A stretch of DNA of 6,582 bases from an uncultured Halomicronema sp. GTDB taxonomy: Bacteria; Cyanobacteriota; Cyanobacteriia; Phormidesmidales; Phormidesmidaceae. The notes beneath the pieces are model-generated. The model saw only the letters and a program-made list of their open reading frames with translations. It made no database searches and had not been told where the DNA came from. The stretch is from the NCBI GenBank assembly GCA_937897665.1, contig CALCPB010000427.1, forward strand, positions 1 through 6,582. The letters are read 5' to 3'. This document shows, in pieces, positions 6,042 through 6,582 of this stretch (positions are counted from its first letter, which is position 1; each line of letters begins with the position of its first letter). The position numbers and the translations under genes were made by a program.

Positions 6042-6094
6042 GCGAGGCGTTGCGGCAAAACGCTGCGCGATCGCCCACGGGCCGCCTCGCCCGT
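6042..6094. repeat. GC-rich nested palindrome containing HIP1
   Basis: GCGAGGCG (6042-6049) pairs with CGCCTCGC (6083-6090), enclosing a HIP1 octamer GCGATCGC (6067-6074). A competing hairpin ACGGGC (6077-6082) with GCCCGT (6089-6094) has a 6-nt loop and is followed 5 nt later by CTTTTT (6099-6104), so it could act as a weak plus-strand terminator. GCGTT/AACGC is a third local pairing. It resembles dispersed intergenic cyanobacterial repeats, but copies elsewhere cannot be checked here. Confidence 0.45.
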
Positions 6095-6212
6095 ATACCT
6101 TTTTCGCCTTTGATTGACGCTGCTTTTAAGCGGTGTGACATCGCAAGCTGCAGTTGGAGCAGATCACTCTAGATGGCTGAGATTACTTTCTGCTGGGCTT
6201 GTGAACTCCGAC

Positions 6213-6240
6213 TTCCGAATTCTGCATTCCGAATTCTGCC
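6213..6240 (+). repeat. tandem 14-bp direct repeat before the membrane fusion gene
   Basis: Two adjacent copies of TTCCGAATTCTGC (6213-6225 and 6227-6239), each plus one base (A, then C), make a 14-bp tandem repeat with 13 of 14 positions identical. It ends 2 bp before the ATG at 6243 and occupies the place where a ribosome binding site would be. Short tandem repeats of this type are common between cyanobacterial genes. Confidence 0.85.
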
Positions 6241-6242
6241 AT

Positions 6243-6582
6243 ATGAAAACAGAGCACTCTTTGTCGCCACCCGATCAGACCGAGGAGGCGATTGACTTGG
6301 CCGAGCCCTTGCGTCCAACTCGCCGCCGTTTGCCGTCCTGGGCGATCTTGGTGGGGGTGCTCGGGCTGATCTTGATGGGACTCATTGGGTTGCGGCTATT
6401 ATGGGGACCGCGTGCCACCCGCGAACAGTCATTGACGACACTAACCCAGCCGGTAGAGACCTCACCCCTCACGGGGCGGGTGGAGGGTACTGGCAGCGTG
6501 GTGGCGCAAGATACCGTGAACCTCAGTCCTAAAATCGCGGGTCGCCTAGAAAGTTTATATGGCGAGCAGGGTGACCCAGTGC
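6243..6582 (+). CDS. HlyD/MacA-type membrane fusion protein, N-terminal part (runs off window)
   Basis: The frame is open from ATG 6243 to the window end (113 complete codons), so only the N-terminus is seen. An acidic cytoplasmic segment (1-23) and an arginine-rich stretch (R24, R27-R29) precede one membrane helix at about 33-54; the rest should lie in the periplasm. Residues 76-113 carry LTGRVEGTGSVVAQ, then VNLSPKIAGRLESLYGEQGDPV. That is the beta-barrel/lipoyl start of membrane fusion proteins, where a G-x-V-x-x-G-x-x-V motif normally follows. Such proteins bridge an inner-membrane ABC or RND pump to an outer-membrane channel, so a pump gene is expected downstream. No Shine-Dalgarno precedes the ATG. 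GTG 6201 is an in-frame alternative but would place the tandem repeat inside the coding region. Confidence 0.8.
   Translation, partial: MKTEHSLSPPDQTEEAIDLAEPLRPTRRRLPSWAILVGVLGLILMGLIGLRLLWGPRATREQSLTTLTQPVETSPLTGRVEGTGSVVAQDTVNLSPKIAGRLESLYGEQGDPV

Larger units (their letters stand above)
5903..6242. other. 340-bp intergenic region rich in repeats
   Basis: After the LTxxQ-protein terminator (5951-5990) no gene is credible. The region holds GGGT-N6-ACCC (6025-6038), a GC-rich nested palindrome around a HIP1 octamer (6042-6094) and a tandem 14-bp repeat abutting the next gene (6213-6240). No Shine-Dalgarno or clear promoter for the downstream gene was found. Confidence 0.5.

Noticed and set aside
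5865..6172. Two plus-strand frames after the LTxxQ-protein gene
   Set aside because: They run through a strong intrinsic terminator and a palindromic repeat, have no ribosome binding site and show no recognisable protein features.
6275..6472. Minus-strand frame at the right end
   Set aside because: It lies antisense to the membrane fusion protein, whose motifs are clear.
1..6582. tRNA or rRNA genes
   Set aside because: No cloverleaf with a T-loop or conserved rRNA segment was seen in the gaps on either strand.

Overview
The window looks like a chromosomal segment of a phycobilisome-containing cyanobacterium. A complete apcD gene (allophycocyanin-B alpha subunit) is the clearest sign. Seven copies of the cyanobacterial HIP1 octamer GCGATCGC (2067, 2959, 3072, 4362, 4915, 5335, 6067) support it. 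Weak or absent Shine-Dalgarno sequences before most genes also fit. The genus cannot be fixed from this sequence; a filamentous Leptolyngbya-like lineage is only a guess.

Left part (1-1905): a short-chain dehydrogenase/reductase on the minus strand and a LysR-type regulator on the plus strand are transcribed divergently from a 141-bp AT-rich gap. This is the usual layout in which the LysR protein controls its neighbour. Middle (1906-3029): a 434-bp stretch holds at most a small unrecognised reading frame or gene remnant (stop at 2207). Then come apcD, standing alone, and a 204-bp gap between apcD and the converging two-component genes.

Right part (3030-6582): on the minus strand lie a six-helix NarL-type sensor histidine kinase and, 8 bp after its stop, its LuxR/FixJ-type response regulator, clearly one operon. 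Divergent from them, on the plus strand, is a small secreted protein with two LTxxQ-like repeats (Spy/CpxP-like) ending in a strong intrinsic terminator. After a 340-bp repeat-rich gap comes the start of an HlyD/MacA-type membrane fusion protein that runs off the window end. The kinase-to-LTxxQ intergenic region carries a perfect 20-bp inverted repeat, two interleaved smaller inverted repeats and a recurring TGYCCTA word.

The most interesting reading is a stress-sensing cassette. A two-component pair lies back-to-back with a CpxP/Spy-like periplasmic protein and close to an efflux component. This parallels enterobacterial cpxP/cpxRA in layout but uses an unrelated (NarL-type) signalling pair. 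The functional link is inferred from position, not shown by the sequence.
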